Of a stretch of DNA of 64,000 nucleotides, positions 62,572 through 64,000 are shown piece after piece (position 1 is the first letter of the stretch; every line of letters starts with the position of its first letter). This stretch comes from Zingiber officinale (lineage: Eukaryota; Streptophyta; Magnoliopsida; Zingiberales; Zingiberaceae), in assembly GCF_018446385.1 (NCBI RefSeq), contig NC_055996.1, positions 14,309,317 through 14,373,316 of the forward strand, read 5' to 3'. The notes under the pieces are model-generated. The model did not search any database, was not told the origin of the DNA, and was given only the letters and a program-made list of their open reading frames with translations. The translations under genes and the position numbers were made by a program.

Positions 62572-62689
62572 TGTTGGTACAATTGGCACCAATGGTCAAA
62601 CCTGAGTTTTGATGAATGACAAATAGGTTAAAGTTAGACGTGTTGTGATCTAACCTTGTTACCGAGTGTGCAGGGTTGACTAACCCCAG

Positions 62690-63000
62690 TTAGGATGTAT
62701 GATTGCTGATTAGTTGAAGATCTGATGTGTGATTCTGGCAAGTTGGGATGTTCTATTCCCGACATGTTGAAGTCCAGATGTGAGATTTTGGCAAAGGTCG
62801 AGATGTGTGATTCCAGATTATAGAAGACCGGATGTGTGATTCCGGTAGGTTGAGATGTGTGATTCATGATTAGAGAAGACCGGATGTACAATTTTAGTAG
62901 ATCAGGATGTGTGATTCTCGATTGGAGAAGACTGGATGTGCGATTCCAATAGGTTGGGATGTTTGATTCTCGAAGTCCGAATGTATGATTTCAGAGATAA
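62690..63000 (+). repeat. Minisatellite within an LTR
   Basis: Units of about 55-60 bp, each with GATGTGTGATTC twice and GAGAAGACCGGATGT once, repeat four to five times with substitutions. Confidence 0.8.
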
Positions 63001-63244
63001 CTCTACACCTGGTAAGTAGATATAAGTCACTGGAAGAGAATGACTAAGTGAGGGCACGCCCCCGTTCGAAGGGACAGTAGGTATCGGTCTAATTTAAGTC
63101 CATTTCAAAAGACTAAATTGAGACTCTGATAGATCCTGATCTTGGGGAGACAGAGTTTAATTACTACTCCTTATTATTACTGTGCTAACATTATCTTGTA
63201 GGTTATTGGACTAACAATTTTTGTAGTACAAAAGAAGCATAAAA

Positions 63245-63430
63245 GGCCTTGGGTGAATAGTGCCTGAAAAGCCTTCCATGTCATGGAAGGCGTATTCGTA
63301 CTGTTCATGGAAGGCGCCTTCCGTAGGATAAAATTCATGCTTTATCATAAATAAGGAGCGGATGGTTCGGGAATAGATTCCTCACATTGTAGGTGCCTTC
63401 AAGGTTATGGAAGGCACCTTCCATGCTCAA
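63245..63430. repeat. Dispersed GGAAGGCGCCTTCC palindromes
   Basis: Five variants of GGAAGGC(G/A)CCTTCC lie within 190 bases. Each is a short palindrome. Confidence 0.75.
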
Positions 63431-63617
63431 TAAAAGGATGTTTCGCCCAAGGCTTTTTCATCAACTTCTATATGAGCTTCTACACGTTCAAACGACTTTC
63501 TGACTACTCCGACTTGCTACTGCTGGTCTGCTACGACTCTGCTATGCCTGACTGCCATCGAGAAGCTTCCCAAACACTGAGTTGAAGTTGACCAACTATA
63601 AACAGTGTTTGGTAACT

Positions 63618-64000
63618 GATGCGGTGATGAGGGGACCCACCTCGCGGAGGATAGCTACCACGATGGAGGTCAAAGTCAAGGCGGTCAATGCTGAGATATC
63701 ATCGGTCGGTCGGGTGATCAAGTCAACGCTCAAATAACATTGATCGGCCAGGGCGAGCATGCCTCGACTGGGAGGAGAAGGTTCCGGTCTGACCATGTCT
63801 TTGACACGGGGAGGTGACAAATGATCGAAGCTTAAAGGAGTTGGACGCCAGAGGAAACGATATGCAGAAGCCGAGCCGACATTAGCATAGTGGAGCTTTG
63901 GCCAATTGGACGCGACACAGGCATAGGGGCATTCCGGCCGATCGGATGCGACACAGGCATAGGGGCGTTTCAGTCGAACGGACGTAACACAGGCATAGTG
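63618..64000 (+). repeat. Start of an LTR of the 9086-9845 family
   Basis: 63690-63850 matches 9086-9250. A tandem array follows with three units of about 35 bp, each containing GACACAGGCATAGGGGC variants (63905-64000), and continues past the window. Confidence 0.65.

Larger units (their letters stand above)
62572..63606 (+). repeat. LTR inserted in hAT copy 2
   Basis: TGTTGGTACAATTGG starts where homology with hAT copy 1 stops. Inside are a minisatellite (62690-63000), a TATA-like CAATAAAAGG at about 63430 and imperfect repeats of GGAAGGCGCCTTCC (63245-63430). The right end at about 63606 is a guess from the CA dinucleotide. Orientation is inferred from the promoter motif. Confidence 0.55.

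Overview
This is plant nuclear DNA, not a prokaryotic replicon. It holds spliced eukaryotic genes with GT-AG introns (an alpha-tubulin, an AMBRA1-like WD40 gene and two Mediator-26-like genes) inside a dense, nested matrix of LTR retrotransposons, hAT remnants, MITEs and SINEs. The repeat style suggests a large-genome monocot. Zingiberales would fit my general memory of such repeats, but that is weak inference.

Layout. 1-6983: the 3' part of a + strand Ty1/copia element, nearly intact apart from two in-frame stops. Its 2.3-kb 3' LTR is inserted exactly into the gag gene of an older - strand copia (6984 to about 9085; its tRNA primer site and an LTR are visible). About 9086-9845 is an LTR fragment of another family; the same family reappears at the right edge (about 63618-64000). 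10671-14270 and 24840-30980 are the two arms of an old inverted segmental duplication. Each arm carries an intact three-exon gene for a Mediator-26-like protein (left + strand, right - strand, facing each other). The unique spacer holds a complete five-exon alpha-tubulin gene (21902-24412, +) together with a hAT-type MITE, a MULE-type MITE with long terminal inverted repeats, a SINE with a 17-bp target duplication, and LTR debris.

28784-40309 (-) is a fifteen-exon gene that I could splice completely in frame into an 810-residue AMBRA1-like WD40 protein. The outer end of the right duplication arm lies inside its intron 12, so the left arm carries a stray piece of that intron.

41.5-62.6 kb is a nested transposon stack. 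Two head-to-tail, decayed hAT (ZMYM1/TTF-type) transposase genes lie on the - strand. The first is split by a copia element (43141-59070, target duplication GTTTC). That copia is split within its integrase region by a chromovirus-like Ty3/gypsy element (47358-56533, target duplication GATCA). Two Tourist-like MITEs also sit in the first hAT copy and are absent from the second, which acts as an empty-site control. From 62572 to the end there are two further LTRs.

Only four host genes look functional: alpha-tubulin, the WD40 gene and the two Mediator-26-like copies. I saw no CRISPR array, no bacterial-type operon and no new defence or biosynthetic system. The most unusual things are the inverted duplication with its shortened Mediator-26-like pair, and several traces of repeat evolution that can be reconstructed from empty sites.
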